64,000 bases of DNA, from the NCBI RefSeq assembly GCF_001281315.1, contig NZ_CP012478.1, positions 62,001 through 126,000 of the forward strand, written 5' to 3'. How positions within the stretch are numbered: the stretch's first letter is position 1; each line of letters opens with the position of its first letter. Below the pieces are notes generated by a model, which saw nothing but the letters and a program-made list of their open reading frames with translations, was not told the DNA's origin and searched no databases. Both the position numbers and the translations under genes were made by a program. This document shows, one piece after another, positions 1 through 9,133 of this stretch. The DNA comes from Arthrobacter sp. ERGS1:01 (lineage in GTDB: Bacteria; Actinomycetota; Actinomycetes; Actinomycetales; Micrococcaceae).

Positions 1-534
1 CGCTTTGGTGCGTGCCAGTTCGGCCAGTTCCTCCCCGATCTCACCGCCAATGATGTCAGCCGCTAACCCCAGAGGTCCGGGGGCGAGGATGTTCAGGCGC
101 TGGCCGTTGGGCCCGACCCGCAACACATTCCCGCCAAGGGCATCGGTCAGGGCCGTGTGTTCACCCTTCATGGGGTCAAAGGATCCCAGGGTCATGCCAC
201 GGCCGATCATGCCCAGGACCATGTTCTGACCAGCGGACGTTTTCCCCACGCCGTTGATACCAAAGATCATCATCGACGGTGAAGAGATGACCCCGGCACG
301 GTACAGGGCCTCAGGGTCAGTACAGATGGCAGTATCGGCAATCATGTCCCTACCCAGTGGTGCCCCGTCCGTGGGGCGGGCCGAGCCGGCCCCGAAGGGG
401 TAGATCCCGCACACCTGAACACTGGTGGTGTACCAGTCCGGAGGCTGCGGGACGTTGCCCCACCGGCCACCACCATGACCGGCGAAACCCTTGGCTGTCT
501 TGCGCAGATCACGGATTACAGTCTTGGTTTTCAT
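1..534 (-). CDS. VirB4-like conjugation ATPase, N-terminal part (runs off left edge)
   Basis: The first 178 residues of a minus-strand gene whose 3' part lies outside the window. A clear Walker A motif, GINGVGKTS, sits near residues 93-101. After it comes 'GSFDPMKGEHTALTDALGG', typical of conjugation ATPases that hold a DNA-transfer or pilus motor. The ATG at 534 overlaps the stop of the upstream gene (TAATG), so the two are translationally coupled. Known of the family: such ATPases power type IV-like secretion at the cytoplasmic membrane and, in actinobacterial elements, sit directly after the SCO6880-type membrane protein, as here. The C-terminal Walker B half is not visible, so a coupling-protein role cannot be excluded. 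Confidence 0.72.
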   Translation of the reverse strand, partial: MKTKTVIRDLRKTAKGFAGHGGGRWGNVPQPPDWYTTSVQVCGIYPFGAGSARPTDGAPLGRDMIADTAICTDPEALYRAGVISSPSMMIFGINGVGKTSAGQNMVLGMIGRGMTLGSFDPMKGEHTALTDALGGNVLRVGPNGQRLNILAPGPLGLAADIIGGEIGEELAELARTKA

Positions 535-2048
535 TACGCTTTTCCTTCCGCCCAGAGAGCGAACGGGCCACGGTAGAGCCAGGGCAGCACACCCAAGGGC
601 AGAGTGGAGTGGAACGCGGCCGAGCCGCCATGTTCGACAAAACGGTAGGTGAGCCCGCACTGGTCCATCAGGGACTTGATCTTCGTTTCAGCCTCACGAT
701 GGGCTTTAGCGGTCGGTTCAAAGGTGACGGTGACCATCATCATGAACCTGGTCATCGAAGCACCCTGAACGAGCTCAGCCTCAGACTTTCTGGCTAGCTC
801 GACCTTGTGGGTGTCGAAGGAGGAAGAGTTACCGTTTCCCGAAGACGCGGTGAAGCCAGTGTTCTTCCGCAAGGACTGGGCCTTCTTCACCGCCTGGGCG
901 CCGGAGAGCGGACGGTAGAACACCGCCACCCGCTTCCGAAGGAACTTCTCCGCCGGCGCGAATAGCTTCTCCATGGTCTTCTCCGTGATGTGCATCCGGG
1001 GCGGGACGGTCATCATGACCGTCATCGACGCCACCCCGTCATGGAAGACGACCCGACCGGCAGTGTCGTCAAAAAACTCCGGCCCTGCCTCCCCCAGGCG
1101 AGTCCGCCAGGTGTTCACCCCCAGATCATCGGAACCATACTCAGCGGCCCGGGCCGGCTGATAGGCGACGAGCACTTCCCGGGCCAGCTCCTCGGAGGTG
1201 GCCACCTCACACAATCCGGCACCGGATGCGTAGAGGGCATCGCGTTGGGCCGGCAGTCGGGCGGCGACGTCGGCCGCGGCCTCCTCGATGTCTCCCTGCA
1301 GGGCGTTCTTGCTCCACACCACCGTGGTGAAGGACTCCACGGAGGAATATCGACCCGGCAACAGTTCCGCCGCTTCACGCAGCGCGGCCTGCGCCAGGGC
1401 AGGGGCGGCGGAGGAAACCTCCGCATGGATCTTGCGCACCAGTGGAGCCGAGGACGACAGAGACGAATCAACGACGACCGTTGCCCCCACGATCGACTCG
1501 TCCTTAGAGAGGGAGGCGATCCATCCGCCGTAGTGCGATACCTGCTGGTTCACCGTGGACTGGGGCTGCAACGCTGTCCCGTCCGGATCCCCGCAGAACG
1601 TTGCGGCCAGGACCCCGGCTGTACGGTGGTGCAACAGGGTGAAGGGGCGGCCTATGCCGTCAACACCATCAATTTCTTCCATATCGAGCAACGCTCCGGG
1701 CAGCGCCGTCAAGGACTCTGCCGGTAGTGCCGACAATGCCCCAGTGACGTACATCGACTCGCCGCGGCCCTGGCGGGCCTTGGACCCCAGAGCATCCGAG
1801 ATCCGAGAGGCAATCGTGGCGCCGGCATCCATCGGGCCAAAGCGGACGGCGAAAACCAACAACACCACCGCGGCCAGCACCAGCACCAACAACCCATTGC
1901 CCCAAGCGCCGGCGATGAAACACGCCAGCGTGGCCACCACCGCGAACGCGGCGACCACCAATCCCAAAGGAGGCAACCCCACAATGGTCATGGGCGCGCT
2001 GGAGAGCCAATTCCCGAACTGACCCGGGTTTACTTTTGTCTCAGCCAT
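534..2048 (-). CDS. SCO6880-family conjugation membrane protein
   Basis: A 504-residue protein with two close hydrophobic segments at about residues 22-66 and a long soluble remainder. The layout (N-terminal TM hairpin followed by about 430 soluble residues) and the place between a VirB6/TrbL-like gene and a VirB4-like ATPase match the SCO6880 type found in actinobacterial conjugative elements. It probably docks the ATPase to the membrane; this is inferred from position. The ATG at 2048 follows a GGGAGT ribosome site. The upstream stop lies 5 bases away and the downstream gene overlaps by one base, so it is part of one operon. An EccE-like type VII component is a less likely alternative. Confidence 0.65.
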   Translation of the reverse strand: MAETKVNPGQFGNWLSSAPMTIVGLPPLGLVVAAFAVVATLACFIAGAWGNGLLVLVLAAVVLLVFAVRFGPMDAGATIASRISDALGSKARQGRGESMYVTGALSALPAESLTALPGALLDMEEIDGVDGIGRPFTLLHHRTAGVLAATFCGDPDGTALQPQSTVNQQVSHYGGWIASLSKDESIVGATVVVDSSLSSSAPLVRKIHAEVSSAAPALAQAALREAAELLPGRYSSVESFTTVVWSKNALQGDIEEAAADVAARLPAQRDALYASGAGLCEVATSEELAREVLVAYQPARAAEYGSDDLGVNTWRTRLGEAGPEFFDDTAGRVVFHDGVASMTVMMTVPPRMHITEKTMEKLFAPAEKFLRKRVAVFYRPLSGAQAVKKAQSLRKNTGFTASSGNGNSSSFDTHKVELARKSEAELVQGASMTRFMMMVTVTFEPTAKAHREAETKIKSLMDQCGLTYRFVEHGGSAAFHSTLPLGVLPWLYRGPFALWAEGKA

Positions 2049-2053
2049 GAGGG

Positions 2054-3517
2054 CTACTCCCTTCCATCTCGTGTTACCTGGTCATTGATCCCGCGCGCTG
2101 CCTGCGCACCGGCCTCCGCTATCCGTGTCGCAGCACGCGTACCCGTTCCGGGCGTTCTAGAGCCCGAGACCGGCGCCGCACCCGCAGGCGCACCACCAGC
2201 AGGGGCAGCTCCCCCACCACCTGCCGCTCCCCCGCCAAGGGCGGGGCTCTCACTACCATTGGCAGGAGAGGCACCGGGTGTGGATTCCGTGGATGGGCTG
2301 GCACCAGAGGGCCCTGATGGTGAGGATCCTGAAGCAGGCGACGTACCAGGTGAGGAAGACGTGGGGGAACCGACGCTGGCGGTATCCCCTGATGGAGTCG
2401 TGGCAGGATCAGAACCAGTAGCCGTCCCACCACCGGAAGAAGCAGGAGAGCTCGAAGGCGAAGGGCCCCCACCTGAGACGGCAGGGCCACCCGTGGCAGG
2501 ACCTGCGCCCGCGGAGGCGCTGGTGCTCGATGTTGTGGCCGCCTTGCCAGCTGCCTGGGTCGCGGCACCGCCACCACTGGCCGCCGCACTCGCGCCACCG
2601 GTAGCCACGGCTGCCCCCATGGCTACGCCGGCGGTGACCAAGGCGACGGTGGCACCGACGGCCATGGACCCACCGGAGGCGTTCCCCAACGCTGCTGTCA
2701 CGGGAGTCATCAAGCGCAGTAGGGCGGGCAGGGTCAGGATGGCCAGAACAATCAGGACGACACCATTGAGTACCCCGGCAACGCCGTCTTCTCCGGACTT
2801 CATCTTCCAAGCGAGAGCGTAAATGGATGCCGCCATGGGCTTGTAGATGAGAAAAGCCAGAATCCAGGTCCCGATCTTCTCAAACATTCCAGCCTTCGAG
2901 GCGACAAGATTCGCGGCAGCTGCAGTGGGCCAAAAGGCAACCAGCAACGGCAGCGTCGCATTGCGACCCAGCATGATGCACCACTGGATCAGCACAGCGA
3001 AAAGACCAACGATTCCCACCACGAACGCCAGCCCAGGGTTGCCCAGCAACGCCGTTGTCTGCAACCCGAACTGGTCAACCCCCGTGCCAGATTCCGCCAA
3101 AATCCACTTCGAGTAAGCATCGAAGCCCAGGATCAAGGCGTTAATCAGGATGGTGGAGGAGGTCACAACAAACATGACCTGGAAGAACGATTTCGCGGCC
3201 TCCCTCAGAGGCAGCGATCGGTTATCCATCATGACGCGAATCCCGGCAATCATCAGCCCGACCACCATCAGAGCAACCGTGAAAACGCTGATCGAGTCCT
3301 TGAACCAATTCACACTCACACCATCGAGGTTTACAGTCAGACCCGGACCTAACCAAGAGGTCATGAAGTCCTTCATGAACGAATCAAAACTGTCCATCAA
3401 CTCCTTCGCCATGGGAGACAACACCGTGGACTTCACAACACCGGCAGCCACATCACCAATACCGTTCCCAACAGAACAGACCGATGTCTGTAAAAGGTTT
3501 CCCTCGCACTGTGCCAT
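2054..3517 (-). CDS. TrbL/VirB6-like polytopic conjugation protein
   Basis: A 487-residue protein with a polytopic middle: hydrophobic stretches from about residue 65 to 280. A C-terminal tail of about 200 residues is very rich in Ala, Gly, Ser, Pro and Thr, as in TrbL/VirB6 channel proteins of Gram-positive conjugation systems. The amphipathic N-terminus before the first membrane span is also usual. I chose the ATG at 3517 because it overlaps the upstream stop as TAATG and has a GGAAGGGG site 6-13 bases before it. A GTG 18 bases earlier would add six residues. Family assignment rests on topology and neighbours, not on a motif. The low-complexity tail makes its own exact function unreadable. 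Confidence 0.65.
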   Translation of the reverse strand: MAQCEGNLLQTSVCSVGNGIGDVAAGVVKSTVLSPMAKELMDSFDSFMKDFMTSWLGPGLTVNLDGVSVNWFKDSISVFTVALMVVGLMIAGIRVMMDNRSLPLREAAKSFFQVMFVVTSSTILINALILGFDAYSKWILAESGTGVDQFGLQTTALLGNPGLAFVVGIVGLFAVLIQWCIMLGRNATLPLLVAFWPTAAAANLVASKAGMFEKIGTWILAFLIYKPMAASIYALAWKMKSGEDGVAGVLNGVVLIVLAILTLPALLRLMTPVTAALGNASGGSMAVGATVALVTAGVAMGAAVATGGASAAASGGGAATQAAGKAATTSSTSASAGAGPATGGPAVSGGGPSPSSSPASSGGGTATGSDPATTPSGDTASVGSPTSSSPGTSPASGSSPSGPSGASPSTESTPGASPANGSESPALGGGAAGGGGAAPAGGAPAGAAPVSGSRTPGTGTRAATRIAEAGAQAARGINDQVTRDGRE

Positions 3518-4275
3518 TACGACGTCCCCTTCCACGAGACAAATTGCCCGTCGACCGGCTGGTCATAGGTCACCCCGTACGTTGAATCTGCGGTCATCCA
3601 AATCTTCCAGTCACCGGCGATCCACCGAAGCTTCAGTGTTACGCCGGCAAACCCGGTGCTACTTTTTGCGGTGGCAATAACGGTTGCCACGGTGGCTGTA
3701 CCGCCTGCAGCGTCGAAGTCTTTGACCATGAATCCAGCAGGGGTTCCAAGGCTGGTGTCCTCGGATGGGCCAGCGGTGGTTTGTGCGAGGGACTTGGCCC
3801 TCCCTGGGGTATCTGCCGCATACAGTTCTGTAGCGGCACGAGCATCTACTCCTGACGCGGTTCCGAAGAAGTTGGCCACGGTGAGTGCTGCGCCGAGGGG
3901 TGATTTGGCGAAGCAAATCCCCAGCCCGCTCTTGGTGGTTTGGGTCGGTCCTGTGGTGGCTGAGACGGGCCAGGTGACCCCGTTGGCGGCCTTCCAGTCC
4001 AGATCCTTGGGAAGTGCCGGGCGCAGGGACTGCTCCCCCGCCGGTACATCGCACCCGCCGGAGGCGGCTGTACTTGTTGCGCGCGCACTGGCAGGGGCCG
4101 TGGCGGCGCTACCGCCGCTTGCCCCTGCCGGTGCCTTGTTGGTGGTGTCGAGGGCGTTCCACACGATCAAGCCCCCGATGGAGAGAACAACCAGTGCGAT
4201 CACCACAACCGCCGCGATGGCGGATGCTTTGGATGACCAGAGACGGTTGAGGGCTCCGGGCTTTGTTTCGGACAT
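3517..4275 (-). CDS. Single-pass membrane protein of the conjugation operon
   Basis: A 252-residue protein with a cytoplasmic N-terminus, one membrane span at about residues 18-41, a low-complexity Ala/Thr/Ser linker, and an extracytoplasmic domain from about residue 75. A single N-terminal anchor and a compact outer domain is the layout of VirB8/TcpC-type scaffold proteins, but no diagnostic motif is seen and the family is not recognised. It lies between the pilin-like gene and the TrbL-like gene, and its stop overlaps the next start. The ATG at 4275 has GGAGAAC just upstream. A structural role in the transfer channel is inferred only from context. Confidence 0.55.
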   Translation of the reverse strand: MSETKPGALNRLWSSKASAIAAVVVIALVVLSIGGLIVWNALDTTNKAPAGASGGSAATAPASARATSTAASGGCDVPAGEQSLRPALPKDLDWKAANGVTWPVSATTGPTQTTKSGLGICFAKSPLGAALTVANFFGTASGVDARAATELYAADTPGRAKSLAQTTAGPSEDTSLGTPAGFMVKDFDAAGGTATVATVIATAKSSTGFAGVTLKLRWIAGDWKIWMTADSTYGVTYDQPVDGQFVSWKGTS

Positions 4276-4318
4276 GTTGTTCTCCTTGAAATCAGGGGTT
4301 GACTGGAGTGGGCCTGGC

Positions 4319-4624
4319 CTAGCGCCCGGTGGGCAGGAACACTGCGGTGAGTCCCGCTGCGGTGGCCACGATGACGCAGCCGGCGATCCACCAGCCCAGG
4401 GACTGCAGTTTCTGACCGCCGTCCTGGCGCTGGTGGGCGAACATCAGCCCGATGCCGACCATGATCAAGGCGATCACGGCCATGGCTCCGGCAATGATCC
4501 CGACCCACATCTTGATCGTGTCGAGAGCATCGGTCATTTCCGGGGGCAAGGGCTTGGCTGTTGCCGGGAGGGCGTTCATCACGGTCAGCCCGGTGTGGGT
4601 GAGGTGTGCTGTTAGTGCGTGCAT
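4319..4624 (-). CDS. Small two-helix membrane protein, VirB2/TrbC pilin-like
   Basis: A 101-residue protein with two hydrophobic helices (about residues 38-62 and 74-97) separated by a short hydrophilic turn, after a 30-residue N-terminal part. Size, topology and operon position match VirB2/TrbC-type pilins or the PrgI/TcpF-like membrane subunits of Gram-positive systems. The ATG at 4624 overlaps the stop of the upstream gene as TAATG. A gap of 43 bases to the next gene is the longest inside this half of the operon. No signal peptidase motif is clear, so membrane subunit is as likely as surface pilin. Confidence 0.58.
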   Translation of the reverse strand: MHALTAHLTHTGLTVMNALPATAKPLPPEMTDALDTIKMWVGIIAGAMAVIALIMVGIGLMFAHQRQDGGQKLQSLGWWIAGCVIVATAAGLTAVFLPTGR

Positions 4625-5166
4625 TAGTTGTCCTTCGTTGTTGGGGTTTGGGTTTCTTTCATCCCTGGCAGGGGCACTGAGTGGCCGGTCAGGGAGGCTT
4701 TGATGCGGACTAGGACCTTCGGTGGAACGGTCGTTGTATCGGTGAAGTCGGCGTTACGCAGCGCGTTCACCCACGGCACCATCACCACGGGGACACCCCC
4801 ACCAAGGACCTTGAGTTCTCGTGTCACCTGGGAGGGCAGGGCGGCCGGAGCATCCGCGACGATCAAGAACGCGAGTACACGTTCGGGACCTACCTGAGCC
4901 ATGAGCTTCTTCGCGGCTGCTATCCCCGGCACAGTGGACCGGCACACACCAACGATGGGCGCATAGCTGGGGGCCACATCCGCGGTTTCCATGCCGAGCA
5001 ATGTTGCCCAGGTGCTGGTCCCCGCCAACGGGTGCGCGCCCACCAGGACAACTCCCGGGGCTGGTGGCGGCTGGAAGGTGCCGGCCGGGAATAGCCAGGC
5101 ATTGATGTCGGCCTCGTCCGCAGCCGCGGTGATTTGCGTGTCCTGGACCCATGAAAAGTCGCGCAT
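4624..5166 (-). CDS. Conjugation-operon protein with P-loop-like segment
   Basis: A 180-residue soluble protein of unrecognised family. The stretch 'GVVLVGAHPLAGTSTWATLL' near residues 35-55 resembles the beta-strand, glycine-rich loop and helix of a P-loop or MinD-type fold (G-x4-AGTST) but lacks the invariant Lys of a standard Walker A. The remainder alternates hydrophobic strands ('RVLAFLIVAD') and helices as in a Rossmann-like fold. The ATG at 5166 follows GAAGGGAAG and lies one base after the upstream stop. I prefer it to in-frame codons further upstream, which would overlap the lipoprotein gene. A nucleotide-related or regulatory role is only a guess. Confidence 0.5.
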   Translation of the reverse strand: MRDFSWVQDTQITAAADEADINAWLFPAGTFQPPPAPGVVLVGAHPLAGTSTWATLLGMETADVAPSYAPIVGVCRSTVPGIAAAKKLMAQVGPERVLAFLIVADAPAALPSQVTRELKVLGGGVPVVMVPWVNALRNADFTDTTTVPPKVLVRIKASLTGHSVPLPGMKETQTPTTKDN

Positions 5167-5167
5167 G

Positions 5168-5734
5168 CTACTTCCCTTCAATCTCAGCGGTGGGGCCGAT
5201 ATTGGAGGCAAGCCAGGGAGCCGTTGTCGAGGTGCGGACCATGATCGTGGTCCAGGAACCGGCGTTGGTATCGAACGATGCTCGGACCTGGTTGCCGCTC
5301 AACTGGCCTTCCACCGGGCGCGGCCCTGAGCGCAGCACACGGACGGGCAGTCGGCTGGGGTGGATGTACTGGGCCTGGGTGGCGAAGTTGGTCGTCAGTA
5401 ACGGGGCCAAAGCCGTCCACCATTGATCCCGGGCGACACCGGTATTCGTGAACGCGGCCATCACCTGGTGCGCGGTATCCAAGGCAGCCTGCTTATCTGC
5501 CGGGGTCAGGTCGCTCTGGGCCGGGCCGGTGTGGTCGGCCTGGGCGTTCCCGCCGCAAGACAGTACACACGTCGACGTTGCCACGCCGCGTGCAGTGGAT
5601 GCCGGGGCGCTCGGTGCCGGCACCTGGTGTGCTGGGGTGCAGCCGGCGGCGGACACCGAAAGGAGCAGGCCAGCCACAACGGTGGCCACGACCAAGAACC
5701 GGTGGGGTTTGAAAGCCTTTGTGGGACGTATCAA
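5168..5734 (-). CDS. Lipoprotein of the conjugation operon (TTG start)
   Basis: A 188-residue lipoprotein. The N-terminus has basic residues, then a hydrophobic core 'FLVVATVVAGLLLSVSAAGC', which ends in a lipobox with its Cys near residue 32. The mature part has a Pro/Ala-rich linker and a small domain 'DQWWTALAPLLTTNFATQAQ', similar in character to exported accessory proteins next to VirB8-like genes. I chose TTG at 5734 because GGAAGGA precedes it by 7 bases and the upstream gene stops 14 bases earlier. Longer readings give a low-complexity, antisense-like N-terminus. It would sit on the outer membrane face, probably as part of the transfer apparatus. The family is not recognised. Confidence 0.6.
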   Translation of the reverse strand: MIRPTKAFKPHRFLVVATVVAGLLLSVSAAGCTPAHQVPAPSAPASTARGVATSTCVLSCGGNAQADHTGPAQSDLTPADKQAALDTAHQVMAAFTNTGVARDQWWTALAPLLTTNFATQAQYIHPSRLPVRVLRSGPRPVEGQLSGNQVRASFDTNAGSWTTIMVRTSTTAPWLASNIGPTAEIEGK

Positions 5735-5747
5735 GGGGTGTTCCTTC

Positions 5748-6827
5748 CTATTTCCCGATGAAGGGGGCGAATTGTGCGGCGGTCGGGATGTACAGGTATG
5801 CGGTGGGCTCAGTGGGCGTGATCGTGCGGGTGTAGTACTCCCCTGTGGGAGGCATCCCGTAGTTGTAGCCCTCCTCCAGTACGGTCCCGTCGGGATTGAT
5901 GGCTTTGACGATGGCCACGTGCCCGTACTCGCCTGTTTGGTACCAGATGACTGCCCCGACCTTGGGTGTCTGGGAGACGGTCCAGCCGACCTCGCGCCAT
6001 TTGGTCCCCCACGTGATGGCGTTGCCCGGGGCAAGGATGCGGGCATTCATCTGGGCCGGGTCGGTGATGCCGAGTTGCTGCATCATCCGGTACCAGGCAA
6101 AGTCAGTACAGTTCCGGTACGCGAAGCCCGTGATCGGGTTGTCGGCGTTGTGCTCGGTGCTCTTCCACGGGTAGTCATCGCCCTTGCCCAGATCCCCCGG
6201 TGTTCCGCCGCTGCAGGAACCGGCCTGCTCGGTGGCCTTGACGCCGGACAAGGCAGCCATGACCTCCCCTGCATGGGCCCAGAACTGTGTGTAGGCGTCG
6301 GCCGAGGAATTTCCCTGAACCCGGTGCGCCGCATCCGAGGGCGCCAATGAATCCCACCCGGACACCTTCTCGAGTGCAGTGATGAATGATGTGGTGGCGT
6401 GGCTGACGTTCGTCACCTCGGCCTTAGTGCCCCACGGATTCCCGGGCAGGCACCACTGCTGTTGAAAGACACCCAGCGAACAGGTCGGGGCGCCGTCGGC
6501 GTTCACGACGCCGGATCCCTCGTCGCCGTGGTCGAGGTTTACCAGGGACGATTCCCCCATGGCCGTCATCACGGCCAGCTGCTGACCGTGGGAGGAGATA
6601 CCCATGTGCCCGGCGGTGTTGATGATCAGGGCCGCCACTTTCAGCTGATCTCCCTGATAGCCGGCGACGGCAGTCTTGGGCAAGGAGGCTTGATCGACGG
6701 TGATGGCCGGGCCCTGGCAGGCCTCAGCGGACTGGGAGCCTGCCAAGATGAACGTCAGGACAAAGACCACCATCACCAATGGGGCCAGTACCGCGGCAGC
6801 CACGGCTACCATCGACTTGTTTCCCAT
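5748..6827 (-). CDS. Secreted peptidoglycan hydrolase: lysozyme-like plus CHAP domain
   Basis: A 359-residue exported enzyme. An N-terminal membrane anchor or signal (about residues 6-30) is followed by a lysozyme/transglycosylase-like domain with the segment 'AVMTAMGESSLVNLDHGDEG' and 'GVFQQQ' (about 85-130). A C-terminal CHAP amidase/endopeptidase domain follows, with Cys in 'RNCTDFAWYRM' (about 239) and His in 'GHVAIVK' (about 300). Bifunctional hydrolases of this type (VirB1/TcpG-like) open the cell wall for the transfer channel in Gram-positive conjugation. The ATG at 6827 is preceded by GGTAGGGGAG. A 99-base gap separates it from the upstream surface-protein gene, the likeliest place for an internal promoter or processing site. 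Confidence 0.82.
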   Translation of the reverse strand: MGNKSMVAVAAAVLAPLVMVVFVLTFILAGSQSAEACQGPAITVDQASLPKTAVAGYQGDQLKVAALIINTAGHMGISSHGQQLAVMTAMGESSLVNLDHGDEGSGVVNADGAPTCSLGVFQQQWCLPGNPWGTKAEVTNVSHATTSFITALEKVSGWDSLAPSDAAHRVQGNSSADAYTQFWAHAGEVMAALSGVKATEQAGSCSGGTPGDLGKGDDYPWKSTEHNADNPITGFAYRNCTDFAWYRMMQQLGITDPAQMNARILAPGNAITWGTKWREVGWTVSQTPKVGAVIWYQTGEYGHVAIVKAINPDGTVLEEGYNYGMPPTGEYYTRTITPTEPTAYLYIPTAAQFAPFIGK

Positions 6828-6926
6828 CAACTCCCCTACCTTGCTGCTCGTACTCTCAAATGGATTCAGGTGGCCAGCAATCTCGGCCAGGCCATCAGAC
6901 CTGGCCGAGATGGGCGGCCCTTGTGG

Positions 6927-7733
6927 TTAGGACTCGGCGTGCTTCCGGCTACGCCTGGTGGCGAAGACTGCCCCTGCGCCGGCAACCAACAACCCGCCAC
7001 CAATCGCCAAGATCGGCGCCTGCTCAGACACACCGGTGTACGCCAACTGCTGGCCTGCTTCGGTTTGGATCGAAGCCGTTGCGGGCACCTGGTTTTCCGG
7101 TGCCCACCCGGTCTCTACAGTTCCGGAGCCGTTACCCACAGGTGCCCACCCGGATTCACCCGTTCCGGAGCTGTTGACCACAGGGGTCATCCCGGGTTCA
7201 CTCGTTCCGGAGCCGTTACCAGCCGGCACATACACCGGTGTCGACGGATCCGTAGGAGGTGCTATTGGCGGTGTGACCGGAGGAACCACAACCGGTGGCG
7301 TGACCGGGGGCAGAGTCGGATTCACGGGCGGGTCCACTGGTGGTGTCACGGGCGGATCGACGGGCGGGTCCACTGGTGGTGTCACGGGCGGATCGACGGG
7401 AGGGTCCACGGGAGGGTCCACGGGTGGATCGATACCAGGATCGGTCGGGTCCACTGGAGGTTCCGTCTCGTCCATCGGGACGACCATCATCGGGGCTGCG
7501 GAGGGTACTGCAGCATCTGCCGTCGGGGCGTCCAGGGTGGCAGTCTCAGGCAGTGCAGTCGCCACGGCCACCGAGAATGAATCTGATGCGGGAGGCGATA
7601 CCTCAGCTGCCTGCACGGCCGCCCCCATGGAGAGCATCAGAACCGGGCCGAGGACGACGGCGGCAGCCAGTCTTCCGGTGTGTTTGCGTCGCGGCCTGAC
7701 CGCGACATGTTTTCCTACCATTGATCTACTCAT
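6927..7733 (-). CDS. Proline-rich cell-wall protein with LAYTG sortase signal
   Basis: A 268-residue surface protein. It has a signal peptide (about residues 20-43), then about 60 residues of PVDPP/PVTPP repeats (about 95-160), then three degenerate repeats around 'GNGSGT.E.GWAP'. It ends in a sorting signal: LAYTG, a hydrophobic helix and a basic tail 'RRSRKHAES'. LAxTG is the motif used by class E-type sortases of high-GC actinobacteria. The rigid Pro spacer probably projects the protein through the wall. The ATG at 7733 overlaps the upstream stop (ATGA). A sortase gene lies at 12151, so this conjugation operon and the adjacent adhesin operon may share it. Confidence 0.75.
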   Translation of the reverse strand: MSRSMVGKHVAVRPRRKHTGRLAAAVVLGPVLMLSMGAAVQAAEVSPPASDSFSVAVATALPETATLDAPTADAAVPSAAPMMVVPMDETEPPVDPTDPGIDPPVDPPVDPPVDPPVTPPVDPPVDPPVTPPVDPPVNPTLPPVTPPVVVPPVTPPIAPPTDPSTPVYVPAGNGSGTSEPGMTPVVNSSGTGESGWAPVGNGSGTVETGWAPENQVPATASIQTEAGQQLAYTGVSEQAPILAIGGGLLVAGAGAVFATRRSRKHAES

Positions 7734-9133
7734 TCCTTCGTTGTTGTCTTCGGGCCAGGAAAGACCGCGAATCTTTCACCCTGTGTAGTCAGGGCAAAAC
7801 CATCACCCACCGCCACCGGGATACCCGGCACGGTGAAACCATTGGCACTCCAAGAACCGCCCTCCCCTGGGAGCCAGAGTCTGCCTCCCATCACCAGCGG
7901 GGGCTGGGGCGGCACGGGGATTGAAACAGCTTTCCCACCACTGAGGGAGAACACTGCCGAGAGTGGGCCGGGTGTTTTCGTGTTCACCCCGCTAGGGCCC
8001 AGTACGAGCAGGCCGTAGTCCACCATGGCTGTCTGTCCCTCCTTGATGATTTGTTTGAGCTCCACGGCTCCTTTAGCGCCGAGGCCTGTGGCGTGAACGG
8101 CCAGAACAGTGGTCTTGTCCTTCGTCCAGATCAGGGCCGTGTGAGTTGCGGACACCGCCACCCAGGACGTCACCTTCGCCCCTTTCAGTGGGGAGGCAAG
8201 GGTGACGGTCCGATGGGCGCCGGTGGCGGGAACATAGGTGACTTTCCCGCCAGCAACAGCCCAGACGGTTCCTCCACCGGGCAGGCCTCCAAAGAGGCTG
8301 TTTCCGGGCTGCGGTGCGGTCACTTCCTTCAAAGCCCCGTCAATGGCGGCGTATGTCTTACGCGCCCCAGTCGTCCCTCCGACTAAGACTGGAACAGGCC
8401 CGCGTGTCGACAGGGTGCCTTTGCCCTTATAGACGGTGGCTTTACCCTCGATAACGACAACCCCTGCATCCTGGCCAGTATCAATGACCGTCACGCCCGA
8501 GCCGGAGCTCATCCGAACAGTGCTCGGTTTTGCAACGAGTAGGGCTTCCTTCAAGTCGAGAGGTTTGCCCGTGGATCCGTCGAACAGGGCCAGACTTCCG
8601 TCCATGACGGTGGCGACGACCGGCCCGGCAGCCTTAGATACAGCAGCGCCCTTCGGGAGAGACCACAGGGTTTTGGCCCCAGGGCTGGGAACCACGGAGG
8701 CTCCAGCGGAAGGCGAAGCAGTGACAGGGTAGAGGCCGCCGGCGAAAATGACACCGGCCACAGCGGCCACTGAAAGCGCACCAACAGAAGCAAAGAGTGC
8801 ACGGCGGCCCAAGAGGACGGGAGAACGGCGCGCAGCAGAGGAAATCAAACCGGTGGACAAGGGCTCACCGAGCGTTTCGTCCTCAACTGCCTCGACCTGA
8901 GAGACGGATCCGTCAGTGTCGAGAATCAGCCGATGTGTGACCTCACTAGACGGCCGCACGTTGGCCCTCCACGGACCAGCGCCGTGCACGCATTCAAAGA
9001 TGCGTCCCAGCACAAACACTTCGACAGACTCACCCTCAGGTAAGTAAACCGTGGCACCGTCCACCTCCCACAAGCCGTCACCAAGGCCGACGGCTTCAAT
9101 CACGTCCAGGTTCTCCGTCGCAGGCGTTTTCAT
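7730..9133 (-). CDS. Membrane-anchored predicted beta-propeller-like protein
   Basis: A 467-residue protein with a cytoplasmic N-terminal domain of about 110 residues (rich in acidic residues and including an 'RANVRPSSEVTHRL' stretch). One membrane span lies at about residues 115-138. A large outer region is built of short beta strands with repeated Gly and Val, for example 'VIDTGQDAGVVVIEGKATVY', which suggests a propeller fold. No catalytic motif is visible and the family is not recognised. It is joined by ATGA overlaps to both neighbours, so it is made together with the LAYTG protein. A role in assembling or sensing the surface part of the transfer machine is inferred. Confidence 0.55.
   Translation of the reverse strand: MKTPATENLDVIEAVGLGDGLWEVDGATVYLPEGESVEVFVLGRIFECVHGAGPWRANVRPSSEVTHRLILDTDGSVSQVEAVEDETLGEPLSTGLISSAARRSPVLLGRRALFASVGALSVAAVAGVIFAGGLYPVTASPSAGASVVPSPGAKTLWSLPKGAAVSKAAGPVVATVMDGSLALFDGSTGKPLDLKEALLVAKPSTVRMSSGSGVTVIDTGQDAGVVVIEGKATVYKGKGTLSTRGPVPVLVGGTTGARKTYAAIDGALKEVTAPQPGNSLFGGLPGGGTVWAVAGGKVTYVPATGAHRTVTLASPLKGAKVTSWVAVSATHTALIWTKDKTTVLAVHATGLGAKGAVELKQIIKEGQTAMVDYGLLVLGPSGVNTKTPGPLSAVFSLSGGKAVSIPVPPQPPLVMGGRLWLPGEGGSWSANGFTVPGIPVAVGDGFALTTQGERFAVFPGPKTTTKE

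Noticed and set aside
7320..7440. Gly/Thr-rich plus-strand frames opposite the Pro-rich repeat
   Set aside because: They mirror the PVDPP-coding repeats of the minus-strand surface protein and have no ribosome site.
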